NCBI RefSeq assembly: GCF_032854445.1
Contig: NC_088298.1
Coordinates: 12,759,504 to 12,823,503, forward strand
Reading direction: 5' to 3'
DNA: 64,000 nucleotides
Source of the DNA: Liolophura sinensis
Lineage: Eukaryota > Mollusca > Polyplacophora > Chitonida > Chitonidae
Below are positions 1-12,559 of this stretch, piece after piece (the first letter of the stretch is position 1; every line of letters begins with the position of its first letter). A model generated the notes under the pieces. It saw nothing but the letters and a program-made list of their open reading frames with translations, did not search any database and was not told the origin of the DNA. Both the position numbers and the translations under genes were made by a program.

Positions 1-1389
1 TCGCTATCTTAAGTTGTATCGCGGCGGTTTACATTAGCACAGAGAAGGATAATATATCCAGTTCACACCAGCTTGGCTTAATTGATCTCGCCACGCTAAC
101 CGCGCTTCCTGCAAACATAAGCTACTGATAACAAACCTGACAGCTATTATGTTAAAAAATGTTGTGTTTCCTAAACGCGGACGATAGGTATCCTATGACT
201 GGTTAAGGCACTTTTCTCTCAGATACTGAAAGCGTATTTTCATAAGTCATCTAGAATGTTTAGCTAACCTGTTGGAGAAAAACGAGGCTGGTGTGATTTA
301 AGGACAGATATGGCAACAACCAATAAGAGAGTGTACCTTACCCTTTATGTCAATCGGGTCAGGCGTCTGGACTGATGTCCAACAAGATTTACCTAATATC
401 TCCGGTAAATGATTTCCACACGTGAATCAGGATTGTGCGTTCGATGTATCTTCAGCCTGGCGATAAAGTGGCCCCGATGCTCGGTCAGCTGACCTCAGGT
501 CGGGAGACTCTCGGACACTTTCGGAACTCTCCGAAGTTACACTTCATAAATCACTGCAGGACTTTCAAAGAGAGTGTAGGGAAGGTCACTCTAACTAACT
601 TATGAAAATACGCTTTTCACATTTTTGTTTCTTTGTTTTTTAATATTGCAACGTTTGACTTGCCATACTCACCCAAGGTGCAGCTCAGTTCTATTTTATT
701 GTGCAAGTTTCGACTTGAAAGTGTGTGCTCAAACCCATGATTAATCTCATGTGTCACAAAGAGCTGCATAAAATTCACGATATTTCTGCTGAATTGTGTG
801 AACCACGTGGGTTTGTTTGTCCCTCGGCTAGGAAATCTTGCTAATGTCCACTCGAAACAACTATCTCGCTCATACATGATATAGTATAAATCTGTAGGTT
901 TTTCACACGTTTCTGTCTGAATCTAAGACATGAAAACAAATCTATATGGTCTACTAGCATATCTGTCTTTACCCTTTGGGTTTATGGCACTTATAATTTT
1001 GTTTGTTAACCTACACAATGCCGTGATATGGAAATCATCATAGCACCTGATACAAACTCCCCATTTCTAACTGTCTGTCGATAGAAGAGTGGTTGAAATC
1101 TGTCCTGCAACTAGGAGGCACATTACATGCACTCTAATTACCAGTTATAAAGCCCTCGCGCTCTAGCTATTGGTCATTTGTGAGGTTGAGCTTGGTGACA
1201 ATGAGCGGTCGTCGACGCTCATGTGGCCGCTTACTCATTCCAACATTTGTTGTTTTCCGCCAATGTGGTGTGCATACATGTAGCAGAGCATTCGCCATTG
1301 ACTTGCACTGGTGGCTCACGTGAAGATTGCGACGAAGATTTGACGCTTCTAGACCTGACTTCAGTGAGATTGACACATTCGTCTAAGTG
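1..1389. other. Intergenic, no supported gene
   Basis: No recognisable protein, RNA gene or repeat. The short open frames are not supported by any domain or splice structure. A small inverted match gactctcggacactttcgga / actctccgaa near 505-535 is weak. Confidence 0.6.
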
Positions 1390-1470
1390 AGAATGCCATA
1401 GTCTAGTGGTTAGAGGCGCTAGCCATTCTATGAGTAGGACACATCATGTATGGGTTGGAACCCGCATTTG
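1390..1470 (+). mobile_element. tRNA-like head, SINE-C family
   Basis: There is an A-box-like tagtctagtggttagaggc, then cattctatgagtaggacaca and a B-box-like gggttggaacccgc, with the spacing of a Pol III promoter. The block beginning cattct and ending gggtt.gaacc also occurs at 3430-3475, so this is a repeat rather than a tRNA gene. Confidence 0.5.
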
Positions 1471-1664
1471 GAAATGAAATTTGTGGTTTCACTAAACCAC
1501 TTTTACTTTTTACCTTGGCGAGGGTAATCCAGGGACATAAATCACAAAATAATTTAAGCAACTATTTTTATAAATCCCTCCCTAGATCTAAGAAATCAGC
1601 TCACTTAATATCCTGGGTTGATTCCACAAAGTTAACGTCAAAATTTGAAGATTTTACTTTATTG

Positions 1665-1965
1665 CCCACAAAAAAGTCGTATACCCGCGGAAGGTTGCCA
1701 TATAACAGATTTATCACCATAAAGAGCATTTTTGAGAGGTGAAACTGAGGAAAACTGATGGTTATAAACTCGTTACATGACAACTTTCCGCGGGTAAACT
1801 GTTGGGTGAAGTGATGTTCACCAGGCCAATCCAACTGCTTGCCAGGAGTTATCTCCCTTTGCGTTTTTTTTTTTTTGTAGGCAATAAAATAAAATCTTTA
1901 AATCTTTACAGTTCGCTTAGGTATTGAAGTATAGAGCCATCCGGCGTCGAAAGAAGGTTGTAATC
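1665..1965 (+). repeat. Unclassified interspersed repeat F, copy 1
   Basis: It shares atttatcaccataaagagca, a tttgcg-plus-T-run, and atcttta...tctttacag with 25915-26080 in the same order. No coding content or tRNA-like head was seen. Confidence 0.5.
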
Positions 1966-2269
1966 CATGTAATTTTTGTATTAATATTATTCTTCATTGA
2001 CTGTATCGTACAGTTAATAAATGTCAGAGCTGTCATATGTTCTTGTCGATGGTGGCGAAGCTACGTCATCACAGTCACTCATCAGCTGATTTAGGTCTGT
2101 CAAGGTCAGTATTAGGCCTAGGGCAAATCAAATGAAGACAAGACGACAGAATACTGTGACAGATGTGATTCTGGCAATTTTGATTTCAGAAGAGAAGATG
2201 TCGATTTGGATAACGATACGGATGGTACAGTACTCAGTAGGAAAAATCTCTGCACTCAACACTCAGTCT

Positions 2270-2420
2270 GCTCGCCTCGCCTTGACTTCAAGGATATATC
2301 CACGCGTGAGGCCTTGACTCCAAACTGATGTACCTCCGGTGGCCCGTCATATTCGGTCTTGTGTGTTTGGCATTTCAACCAATCAAATCAATAGAATTTT
2401 CTCTGAATGGTGATAAATGT
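2270..2420 (-). repeat. Unclassified interspersed repeat G, copy 1 (inverted)
   Basis: The reverse complement shares the blocks catttatcaccattca, tattgatttgatt, gaatatgacggg and gtcaaggcgag with 25130-25390, in the same order. Confidence 0.5.
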
Positions 2421-2520
2421 ATATATATAAATACGAACAGTTTATGCATTTTGTCCATATAAGTATATACTGGTTTTACAATGGCACATATTTACTAGCC
2501 TATGTGAGCTGGCAATCACG

Positions 2521-2735
2521 CATGTAATACCACTGCGTGTGGTACCGGTACCATTGCATGTGATACCACTGCGTGTGGTACCATTGCATATTATACCACT
2601 CCGTGTGACGTCACTGCATGTGATACCACTCCGTGTGATACCACTCCGTGTGACGTCACTGTACGTGATACCACTGCGTGTGATACCACTCCATGTGATA
2701 AAATTACATATGGTACCATTGTATGTACTACCTAT
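2521..2735 (+). repeat. 15-bp minisatellite
   Basis: About 14 diverged copies of a 15-bp unit like ataccactgcgtgtg. The unit is a multiple of three, so it reads as a repetitive VIPLR peptide, which I do not regard as a gene. Confidence 0.85.
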
Positions 2736-5297
2736 AAAACCCGACAGAAAACCCTTGTATGGGTATCATTCAGAAACACAATCTCCTTCTAAATATTCGG
2801 GGCCATAAAGCATGATAAAATTCTCAGTCATTAGCAAGCAAACGCCGACCATAAAGACATTTCGTCACAGTTCAGTGAAATGGACGCAAATCTATCGCGT
2901 AACACCAGCACTTAACGCATTCACTGATTACAGGGGAATAATCATTCAAATTGGTTATATAAGGTTCTCTGTGTTAGATACACTGAAATTCTCTGTAACG
3001 TCTGTAAGTATTATTATTGGGGTTTAATTTCAACGAAAAGGGTTACAGCACGCCATTAACATATTGTATTATATTTCTAAAATGCTAGAAGAGATTGTGT
3101 TACTACAGCATAATATTATGGTATGCACAGCGTAACATCCCTTTAGACGAACAGGGGCACTCTGTTGGAATATCAGAAAAGGTCTGTCAACTATAATGAG
3201 ATAATAGCTTCTAACAATAGTACTGTCTAGTCCGCCACCAGTCAAAATATATCTTATTCTGTCAATTTAATAGACTTGTTTAGAGTGTACTCCGACAAGA
3301 GGCCAACACGATGTACAAATGTACAATCTAAATTACTGAACAGTGAGGTTACATGCACAGTATAAAAACTCTCACAGATGGCCAAGGGTGCGATCCGTGA
3401 CCAGGTTGTTACCGACGTTTACCTTTCATTCTGTAGGACACGCGAGGTACGGGTTCGAACCTGGCTTTGGGCAGGGAAGTTGTAGATTTAGCTGCCATCA
3501 TTGATCATGGTCTTTGGTGACAAAACGCGAGCAAGGAGATTCGTTTGACAGTTTGCGCTGTCTAACGTTCATTGAAGACCATTCATCTTCGGACAATACG
3601 ACTAGTATATATGTGCCTGTCACACGTGAGAATGTCCGTCAGTAACTAGTCAAAGGTCGGCCGTTTAGATCAGGCAATTCGGTTACCTCCGTTCATAAAA
3701 CTGAGCCGTATCGTATCAATACTTGAGCACAGCGTTAAACAATAATCAAATAAAAAAATGACCATGGCAACCCTTGTTATAGGGTGAATTATACTAATCT
3801 AGCCTAAGCTCGTCAGTCATGAAGGGTGCACCTGTACTCCTGGTCTCGATTTGGGGTGTCCTAGACAGAGCACTAACCAAGCCAATACGTTATTTAAACT
3901 GAAAAATAATCTTGTGCACGGTATACACGTACAAAGACGCCAAATGCTAAATGGCATTGCGAATTGGTATTAGAACAAAATCAACCGCATCTATTATACA
4001 AGGCTTAAGGGTAAAATACAGAACAGCAATTTAAATGCATCTGTGCATATACTTAAAATGAACTCACCATTGGGTTGTGCTTCCTGATAATTTTGCTGTT
4101 AGTCGGTGTAAATTTCAGGAGAGACCGTTATCTTGCCAAGCATCTGCTCCTTAATGTTCCTTAATCCTCTTAATACCTGTCCTTCAAGATACTGCTTTGT
4201 CAGCTGCTACCGATGTAAGAAAAAAGTAGTTTGATGGGTTATGAGATAGCTAAACCATGAATACATCACGTGTATAATACATACCTGGGAGAGTACATAA
4301 ACACCAAGTTTGACTAAATCAGGTCTTTGTCATGTAAATATAAGGCTGTGAACTGCCTCCGGTAATGTGTCGGTAAATGACATCAGCTTAAATCACCCAG
4401 GGAACATGCATTAAAAGGAAAACAAGTTTTATATTTGTAGAGGTACGGCTTAAGGTGTTTGTTATTATTATATATGCTAAAGTAAGAGACAGCACCTGAG
4501 TATATGTTTATGTCTACTGAAAGACTGCCATTCAAAGTATCTTAAAAGTATTTTCCGTATAATATTCTATGCACTGGCAGATAAAAGTTGTGAACTTCGG
4601 CGATCAAGGCCAAAGTGAAAGATACGGTTTTCTCGGAAATTGGACATGCTGAAAAAGTATTTCTTCCACTTGAACTGTTGACACAGTAGGCCTACTGGAA
4701 CAAAGAACTCCAGCCACCCTTTTCAAATAGTCTAGCTGCAGATACACGACCAAGGTATTCTTGGTTCAGGAAGTAGCCTCAGGGGAGGTTGTGCTGGTGG
4801 AATGTTTAGAAAATTATAAATAGCATTGTTGTACAGATGGATTCATGCTCAATTCTGAAACAAATGGAAATAAATCTAAGTACCACAGAGGCTGATCTAG
4901 ACATTCGACTGTTCCTGGATTTTGTGCTTCTATTTTGAAGCGGTGGCTTCTAAGATCAAAGCACTGCCGACCTAACTATCGCGGACGTCAGACATTTTTA
5001 ACTAATTTTAGGCGTTGCCCGGTGACATGCCACCTTCTCAATCCCATAAACCTTCGGCATCCCTAATGAATTTTGGACTGACTGTAATATTTGTTAATTA
5101 GAAACTGCTGACTAAACGCTAAGATGCACGACAAAAATGTATTTGAGGAGATAAATGCAGTTTGGGCCGATAAGGTATGCTGTATTACACGACTTGTAAA
5201 TCAACTGATTTTATTTTATTTTTATTGGAAATTCCCAATGAGATCAGTGCAAATGATTTCTGTCAGTGAATGCTGTCAATGAGTGCTTATGCTTATA
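2736..5297. other. Intergenic, A/T-rich, no supported gene
   Basis: Apart from the tRNA-like head at 3385-3480 I see nothing identifiable here. There is no open frame of notable length. Confidence 0.6.
3385..3480 (+). mobile_element. tRNA-like head, second SINE-C copy
   Basis: It contains cattctgtaggacacgcgag and a perfect B box (gggttcgaacctgg), like the copy near 1390. The A-box side (accaggttgttaccgacg) is degraded. Confidence 0.5.
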
Positions 5298-6840
5298 ACA
5301 CAACACTGACACCAGACGTGACACCCCGCCGAGTGACACAACACGACACGACATTGGCACCAGAAATGGCATCGCGCCAAGTCATGCCGCATTGGCGCCA
5401 GACATGACACGCCTCCCAGTCACACAACACTGACTGCCCAGACATGACACTCTGTCAAGTCAGACAACATTGGCGCCAGGCATGACACCTTGCCGAGTCA
5501 CATAACTGACAGCAGAACTGACACCCCACTTATTTAGTCACTCCGCTTCGATGGCTCAACGGTTAGAGCGTCCGCCTTAAAGTCGGGAAACCCGGAATCA
5601 AACCCGGATCGGGTCAAACCAAGGCTGAAAATGGTACTTTCTGCTGCATCGCTAGGCGCTCATAACTGGCAGATGTATGGTGTCATGTATGGTTTCAGTG
5701 TTGTATGACTCGTCGTGGTGTCATGTCTGGTGTCAGTGTTGTGTGACTAGAGGTTAGAGCAAGGAAACAGGATTGGTTGGTCCGGTATCAGTATAATCAG
5801 TATAATCATTATAATATAACTGGCTAGGGTGTCATGTTTGCTGCCGTCCTGATGCCTCAGGGACAGGCATGATTGACGGCATGGACTCGCCCTGCCACAA
5901 GAAGGCACTATATACCTACCTTGTCGTCATATGACTGAAAAAGTGTTAAGGACGACGTTAAAACCGAAGCACACATACCCCACCCAGTTACAAAACAGTG
6001 AGTCCATACAAGACACCCCAACTTTTCATACAACACTGACACCTAACATGACACACCACCCTTTCACACAACACTGACACCTAACATGACACACCACCCT
6101 TTCACACAACACTGGCACCTAACATGACACACCACACTTTCACACAACACTGACACCTAACATGACACACCACCATTTCACACAACACTGACCCCTAACA
6201 TGGCACATCACCCTTTCATACAACACTGATAATTCACACATGACACACTTTACAGTCACACAGCACTGACACTAGGCAGGAATCACCACCCAGTTACACA
6301 CGAGTGACACCAGACACGACACCCCACCCATGCACCTAACACTGACAATTCAGGCATGACACACCACACAGATACATGTCACCGAAAATTCAGATAAGAC
6401 AGCCCCTCCCGTCACACAACGCTGACACCACATATGACACACCGCCCAGGCATACAGCACTAACAATTCAAACATGACACACCAGACAGTTACAGAGTAC
6501 TTACACTAGAAATGACACCCCGCCCAGTCACACAGCATTGACAGTTAAGACATCACATACCACCCACTCACACAACAGTGACACCAGACAGTGACCCCTA
6601 GAGACAAAAGACATGACACCCCCGACACACAATGCTGACATCAGACATGACACACCATACAGTTACACAACACTGACAAAATAAATGACACCCTGTCCAA
6701 TCATACAAAACTGACACCCGACTTGACAACACACGCAGTCACACAACAGTCAAACAACACTGACACCAGACGTGACATACCATCCAGTAACACAGAAACA
6801 CAACAGCTGAGTCACACAACACTGACATAACACTGTGAAT
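5298..6840 (+). repeat. Degenerate ~38-bp satellite (acacaacactgacacc units)
   Basis: Dozens of diverged units of roughly 38 bp, with the core cacacaacactgacacc followed by acatgacacaccacc. The best-preserved block is 6015-6230. The array is interrupted by the tRNA-headed element at 5545-5985. Confidence 0.8.
5545..5985 (+). mobile_element. SINE-D: tRNA-headed element with a SINE-B-like tail, inside the 38-bp satellite
   Basis: The head is tRNA-like, with gatggctcaacggttagagc as the A-box region and a B-box-like ggaatcaaacccgg. The body (gctgcatcgctaggcgctca) differs from SINE-B. The tail tcgtcatatgactgaaaaag followed by gacgacgttaaaacc is shared with SINE-B. It interrupts the degenerate satellite array. 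A stretch at 5650-5760 (tggtgtcatg repeats) may be inverted satellite sequence. Confidence 0.65.
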
Positions 6841-6908
6841 CATGCTACGAACGCACAGTTCCTGTCGGCGTCAATTTTCAGACTTGTCTACATGTATCGC
6901 CGTTTGGT

Positions 6909-7168
6909 GAGTGAGTGAGTGCTTGGGGCTTAACGTAGTACTCAACAATTTTTCAGTCATATGACGACGAAGGAATCATTAGGGTGCATGTACGTGTAAT
7001 GTGCCTCCTTGTTGCAGGACGGAAGCACTATCCCCTTCATGCTGAACGCCAAGCGAGGAAGTTACAACTTCCTCTTTTTTAAAGTCTTAGGTGTGACTCG
7101 ATCAAGGCTTGATCCTGGATCTACCGGTCCCGAAGCGGACGCTCTACCAACTGTGCTATCCGGGCCGG
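6909..7168 (-). mobile_element. SINE-B copy with internal deletion
   Basis: It is flanked by a perfect 15-bp duplication gtatcgccgtttggt (6894-6908 and 7169-7183). On the minus strand it starts with the tRNA-like head and ends with the cactcactcac tail. About 100 bp of the body are missing relative to the full-length copy. Confidence 0.9.
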
Positions 7169-7183
7169 GTATCGCCGTTTGGT

Positions 7184-8378
7184 TATTACTGGCTAAGCAA
7201 AATGTGCCCAATTATACCTAATACAATCTTGATGTTGGCCTGTGCGTGCTATTTCCGTGTAATATGTAACACTACATCTATCGTAAAGACAGCCCATGTA
7301 GCGCAGGTTTTGTGAACGTATTGCTCCGGCGTGTTATGAAAAAGCTTCAAGTGCTGTTTCTTTGGCTGGTGAAGGTGCGTCATATATGCTGGTGCAGACT
7401 GGGATGAGAACATGTTTTTGAGTTCAGACGAAATCAAGTGAAGACATCAGCAGCTTTCTGACTGACAGCTTTTCTTCAGCAGCGTCGTATCATTTCAAAA
7501 GGTCTTATTAAACCTGTTATCATTCATGACAAATTGCATCGCTACATGAAAGACTCACAGTAATAGAATCCCACACCCTGGCGTTTTATTTTTCAAGTCA
7601 CAGGGCAATTGAAACGTTAGCCATCCGTTTAGTACCTTTTAAAAGAACAACATACGCTGACACGAGGCGTTTCTTTTCACTGTTTTGTCGAAGAGAAGCA
7701 GCTGTTGAGATCGTTTGATTTCAAAGTTTCACTGATAAACATGTGAAATCCAGAATTTCCGATCGGATAAGAGAGATAGTAATACACACAAAGAGATCTT
7801 TACAATCTGCTCTTGAAATAAAAACACATGAAATAGTGGCACAGAAATTCAGACGTTTCGCAAATGACATTTTACCCCAGCAAATGAATATGCTCTCAGT
7901 GCCCAAATTAATTCACAGATGAAATTCTAAATTCTGCACCGATTTCATACAAGATTAGATGTCAAGTGTGGGACTTTTTATCTTTTAAATATTGTCTCTT
8001 AATTTCACTGATTCTGTTAATATTTTATTCTGTATCAAATGCAAGCCATCAAGGCTTGTCGTTTAACATCAATCAATAACCATTATAAGAGTTACTGGTA
8101 TTACATGTCTAAGATTATGTAGAATGCGGAAGAGGGTATTGGGTCGCGACAGTACATATTCCACTCAAGTCCCTTTTATCACCACTATTGGCCTTGAGCT
8201 TAAATTTAAATATCGATTTGTTACTGTTTCAATAGCATATGTGGATATCATCAGCCATATTGATAAGTTATAACATAGGCCACAAAGCTTCAATTTCCTC
8301 ATATTTAAACCTATACACATGTTTCTTTATTCGAAGACTAAATACTGTATATTTGACTCTCGACAAATATTGCCACTT
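7184..8378. other. Intergenic, no supported gene
   Basis: No coding or structured element recognised between the two SINE-B copies. Confidence 0.6.
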
Positions 8379-8662
8379 CTGTCATATGACGACGAAGGAA
8401 TCCTTAGAGTGCATGTAATGTGCCTCCTTGTTACAGGAAGGATTTCCACCGCTCTTTTATCTAGTGCTGCTTTACTGAGACGAAGGCACGTAAGGTGGCC
8501 CCTCCGAGCCATTATGCTGATACGGGTCAACCAGTCGTTGCACTATCCCCTTCATGCCGAACGCCAAGAAGTTACAACTTCCTCTTTTAAAGTCTTAGGT
8601 GTGACTCGACCCAGGATTGACCCTGTTTCCGCTGCTCTACCAGCTGTGCTATCGGGGCCAGT
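8379..8662 (-). mobile_element. SINE-B copy, tail truncated
   Basis: The minus-strand copy runs from the tRNA-like head (ggccccgatagcacagctgg) to the tcatatgac tail motif. Its ends are less clear, as no convincing target duplication was seen. Confidence 0.8.
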
Positions 8663-8699
8663 CCGTGCCTCAAGAAGACACAATATTTGTATACACACT

Positions 8700-8768
8700 G
8701 AATGACTCCTCGTCGTCATATGACTGAAAAATTGTTAACGACGACGTTAAATCTCAAGCATACATGGG
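8700..8768 (+). mobile_element. SINE-B/D tail fragment
   Basis: The fragment reads ctcgtcgtcatatgactgaa then gacgacgttaaatctcaagc. It is a short copy of the shared SINE tail, next to the minus-strand SINE-B copy. Confidence 0.7.
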
Positions 8769-10642
8769 TACATATACTTTAAAAACTGCACATAAAAATG
8801 CAAACTAAAGATATACACGAATGTCTCGTAGGTTGTTGGGCTCATTGCTTCCTGACTATAGTTTCTGAAGATTTAATAATTTCTGCGCTGACTGCAGGTA
8901 ATTCAAGCGACGCCTGAAAGTAAGAGGGTGTGATATGAGTGAACGCGAACATAGAGGCAACAAGCAGCCGGAGGGCCAACAGGGGAGAGAAACCAGTGAG
9001 CGATGAAAGCGCACAGGCCAGTGGCCTGCGAAAAATTGTTTCGTGACAATTTTATCAGGGCAATTAATAGAGCGCGAGAGACCATCAGTGGCAGTAAAAA
9101 ACAACAGAGGAAGTCTAATGAAGGAAATGCAAGGCATTCAACAAATATGTGAATCCGCGGTTGAAGAACACATTGAGCAATTGGGGAGATGGAGAAATCA
9201 AAATTCCAGCGGTAGACAAATTTGGCATTTTTCGGTATAACACTGAAATCGAAATACAGGGCTACTTAGAAACTTCAGGTCGAGGTGAGCCACAGAGGTT
9301 TGAAGGAAAGCTTCCTACGTTGAATTATATTCTGTACCCACTATGCCATGGGAGCACGGAAATGTAGATTTCCAAGAGGTACATGTAGTCCAAGCTTTGT
9401 CATAAAATGGGGACTAGACGTCAAATATCTAGTAGTCAGGGGTTAGAATCAGTCAGAGGGTTGGTAGGTAATACATTACCTACAAATCAGATGAACGCGT
9501 TAGAATAAAATCTTACCTGGGATAAATTAACAAGGATCGGTGTTTCACCTGGTCCATGTGAGCATTCACCAATTATCACAATGTCGTCGCCGCTCTCTTT
9601 TCACTCTCTATGCTGTAAATCTTGTTTAGCAGCCAACAATTCACAAACCTTGCAGGTGCCCTCTACAGGCTACAGTAAGAAGCAAACCCCCTCATCCTCG
9701 ACCAGAAATCCACTTTCTAAGTTGAATGGTAGTCACCAATTCGCCAGGCGTACATGCCCAATGGTCGAATGGTCTGGACGGTTGGCATGATTTGTTGCAT
9801 GGCTCTGAAATCGCTGGTTCGAAAGCCGCAGTGGTCACTATCAATTCCAGCACTACAATCTGTTCAATATCCTGAAAGTGCTATCCTTAATTAAAGATAA
9901 TGCTGCTACCTTCTAGGTTAGGTTGGTATGTCGTCAGACAAATGAAAACGGGCACCCTCGACCAAGCTTATGTGGCAACGCTTTACTAGTCTGAAACCCT
10001 TTGTATTCAGGTACCTAAATGTCCCTGCCCGATGGCGATGTCACCGGAAATAAGCAGCCACTTGACTTGTTTCAATTTTCATGTAGGAAGAATACAGATC
10101 ATGGTTTAATGTTGATCTTCCTTGAAAGCCAGATTCGTCATGTGTAGGAGATTATCACGATTTGGTCAAAAGACGACTCCTGTCCCTGTGAAACAGTTTG
10201 CAAAGGAATGGGTCAAAAGCAAGCATCCTGGAATACGCACGTAAGGTCTCGGAATTCTGACAGGTCCTTGTCTCACTGCCAGACTGATTGCTATACAACT
10301 TTTCGTTGTATGTTCTTTCAGATGTACCTGTAAAAAGCGGGTACGCACGTTCATCGACCCCTGTAGCGAAACATGGGCACAGCCAGGGACCATGATGCGT
10401 ACAGGTTGAGAGTCACGTTCGGTGATAAACCGTTTCCAAGGAATTTTGTTATGCTAAACACCGCCGACGAGAGCGAAGAGTAACAGTCACATCAGCTACA
10501 GTTCATGGCAGAGACAGATATACAGATTGTCTCAGCTAGATTGATAGATGTCGAATATAATATAATATGGGCAAAGAAAATATCTTGGGTGTTTGCCAAA
10601 ATCTGTTAAAATCAACACTGCCTGCTCTCATCGAAGAAGTTT
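8769..10642. other. Intergenic, no supported gene
   Basis: There are a few short open frames (up to 93 codons) without any family resemblance. The stretch has more G+C than its surroundings around 8930-9060. Confidence 0.55.
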
Positions 10643-10785
10643 CTTATTTTTTTAATTATTTATTTATCTGATTGGTGCTTTATGTCGCAGTCAGTACTAT
10701 TTCACTTATACGACGGTGGTCAGCATTATGGTACATGGGAACATACAGTGGCAGGCTAATTACTTTACCCTAGAGGCCCCCAAAC
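10643..10785 (-). mobile_element. Diverged SINE-A with internal deletion, intergenic
   Basis: The tail (atttatctgattggtgcttt) and the gaggccccc head end are present, but most of the body is replaced or deleted. It lies about 90 bp from the SINE-A copy at 10874. Confidence 0.7.
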
Positions 10786-10873
10786 TGGTTTCTGTCGTAA
10801 CTATCAAGGCAAGAATAGCCATGCAAGACATACGATGTAAACAACGGTACAGATATAATCGTCTACATCAAAA

Positions 10874-11111
10874 TTTATTTATTTAATTATTTGATTGATG
10901 TTTTACGCCGTTCTCAAAAATATTTCACTTAAACGACGGCGGCCAGCATTATGGTAGGAGGAAATCGCGCAGAGCCCGGGGGAAATCCACGATCATCCGC
11001 AGGTAGGCCAGCATGAGCTGGACTTGAACTCAAAGCGACCGCATTGGTGATAGACTCCTGGGTCATTACGCTGCGCTAGTGCGCTAACCAACTGAGCCAC
11101 AGAGGCCCCCA
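10874..11111 (-). mobile_element. SINE-A copy, intergenic
   Basis: Minus-strand copy, near full length, with a perfect 12-bp duplication tctacatcaaaa (10862-10873 and 11112-11123). The tRNA-like head is at the right end (ctaaccaactgagccacaga). Confidence 0.92.
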
Positions 11112-11123
11112 TCTACATCAAAA

Positions 11124-12559
11124 AATGTACGGGGAAGCAAATCCTATAATTAAATGATGCAGTTTGTACGCCTGAGATGCTCATTTTCACAAACACTACT
11201 GCAGTAGTGTATTTGAGCTGTCCGACAAAATCTTGAGCGTGTATTCGCCTGATTTCAACAAAGGGAAATAAAGGGTGTGCCCCTTAAGCAAACGACAATT
11301 CGTCGCTTTGAACTTTTCGCCGCTATAGTTGGGTAAGACAGTATTTTAGGAATTCGGAGTAAAGCTCTCTTCCACTGTACTCTGGTCAGAATCGCAAATA
11401 GTCTTGTACTCGTTGCATTCTGAAAAGTTGAAAATGAAAGCTTTTGTAGGTGTGCGCTTGGTGTGCACGTGGCTGAGATTCAGTCTACGTGGGACCCAGC
11501 AGATAGTGGTTTGTGCCAAAAGAGCTGAACACAGCAGATGATCGTAGTATCTCTGTGGACGAAATGAATGACACACTTTCTTAAAAGCTCCCCCCCCCCC
11601 CCACAAAAAAACCCAAAAAAATAAATAAATAAAACGCCGGAAAAGGCAGTGCTCAACGCCATTGACGACCCAGAAATTAAGAAAAGACTTAACTATTGCT
11701 TGTACAAAGCACTTGAGCTGACAGAAAAAATACAGAGGATGAAATGCTCAGTATAGATAAGTCAAAGCCTTCAATCTGATGAAAATGAAAATACAGTGCT
11801 CTCCGGGCCTGGAAACGACAGCATAAGGACATTAACCCCTCTCTAAAAGGCGATACTGTAAGAGTGAAAGTAGAGTGTTAAGAAAGAAATCCCGACGCAG
11901 TTTGTCGGCTTCATTACCTTCTTACAAAGATGTCTAGACAACACAGATCGTGACTCCCTGTGTATAGTTCATGGTCCAGTTCAGTGAGCTTGTAATGGTG
12001 TGAGTATCCTTCTGCGCATTTCGTTACATCTGATGTAGTCAGGCGTGACGTTTAACCACATCTAATAAAATATTGTCAATACCTAGAGCGGAAAAAAACA
12101 ACATAAGAAGTAGTTGAGATGTAAGTTTAAACATACGTACATGCTATACACATTCAGTGCAGTATCGGTGTATAATATTTGATGCATTTTTAAAAAATCG
12201 TAACGAACGAACGCAACTAACGAACCCGAGTGAATAAAAAAAGATTCCGGCCATGAAGCATTTTTCTATAAACTTCACGACGTCAATTCTGTAGACTTGC
12301 AATGGAATGACAGGTGTAAGATGGTGTCTTCCACTGAGATGTTCCTGGTGCGTGCCTATTGACTCGCTCTCCATGTACATTGAAGCCACTCTCCAATGTA
12401 AATTGACCTCTGAAAATGACAAAAGGGCGACTTAAAATGGCAAAACTCTATGAAGACTTATTTTCATTTTGTAAACTTATTTGGAAAGTTGCAAGAGGAG
12501 ATCTAATGAAAAAAATCTACTTTTGTGTTCCACTCACTGTCATAAACTAACTAAAAGAA
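11124..12559. other. Intergenic, with a poly-C run
   Basis: A run of 14 C followed by an A-rich stretch lies at 11589-11630. Otherwise no recognisable feature. Confidence 0.6.

Noticed and set aside
5298..6840. CRISPR-like array
   Set aside because: The units are contiguous and degenerate with no unique spacers of constant length. The genome is clearly eukaryotic.
8319..8705. 128-codon plus-strand open frame
   Set aside because: It lies almost entirely on the antisense of a SINE-B copy and has no protein family features.
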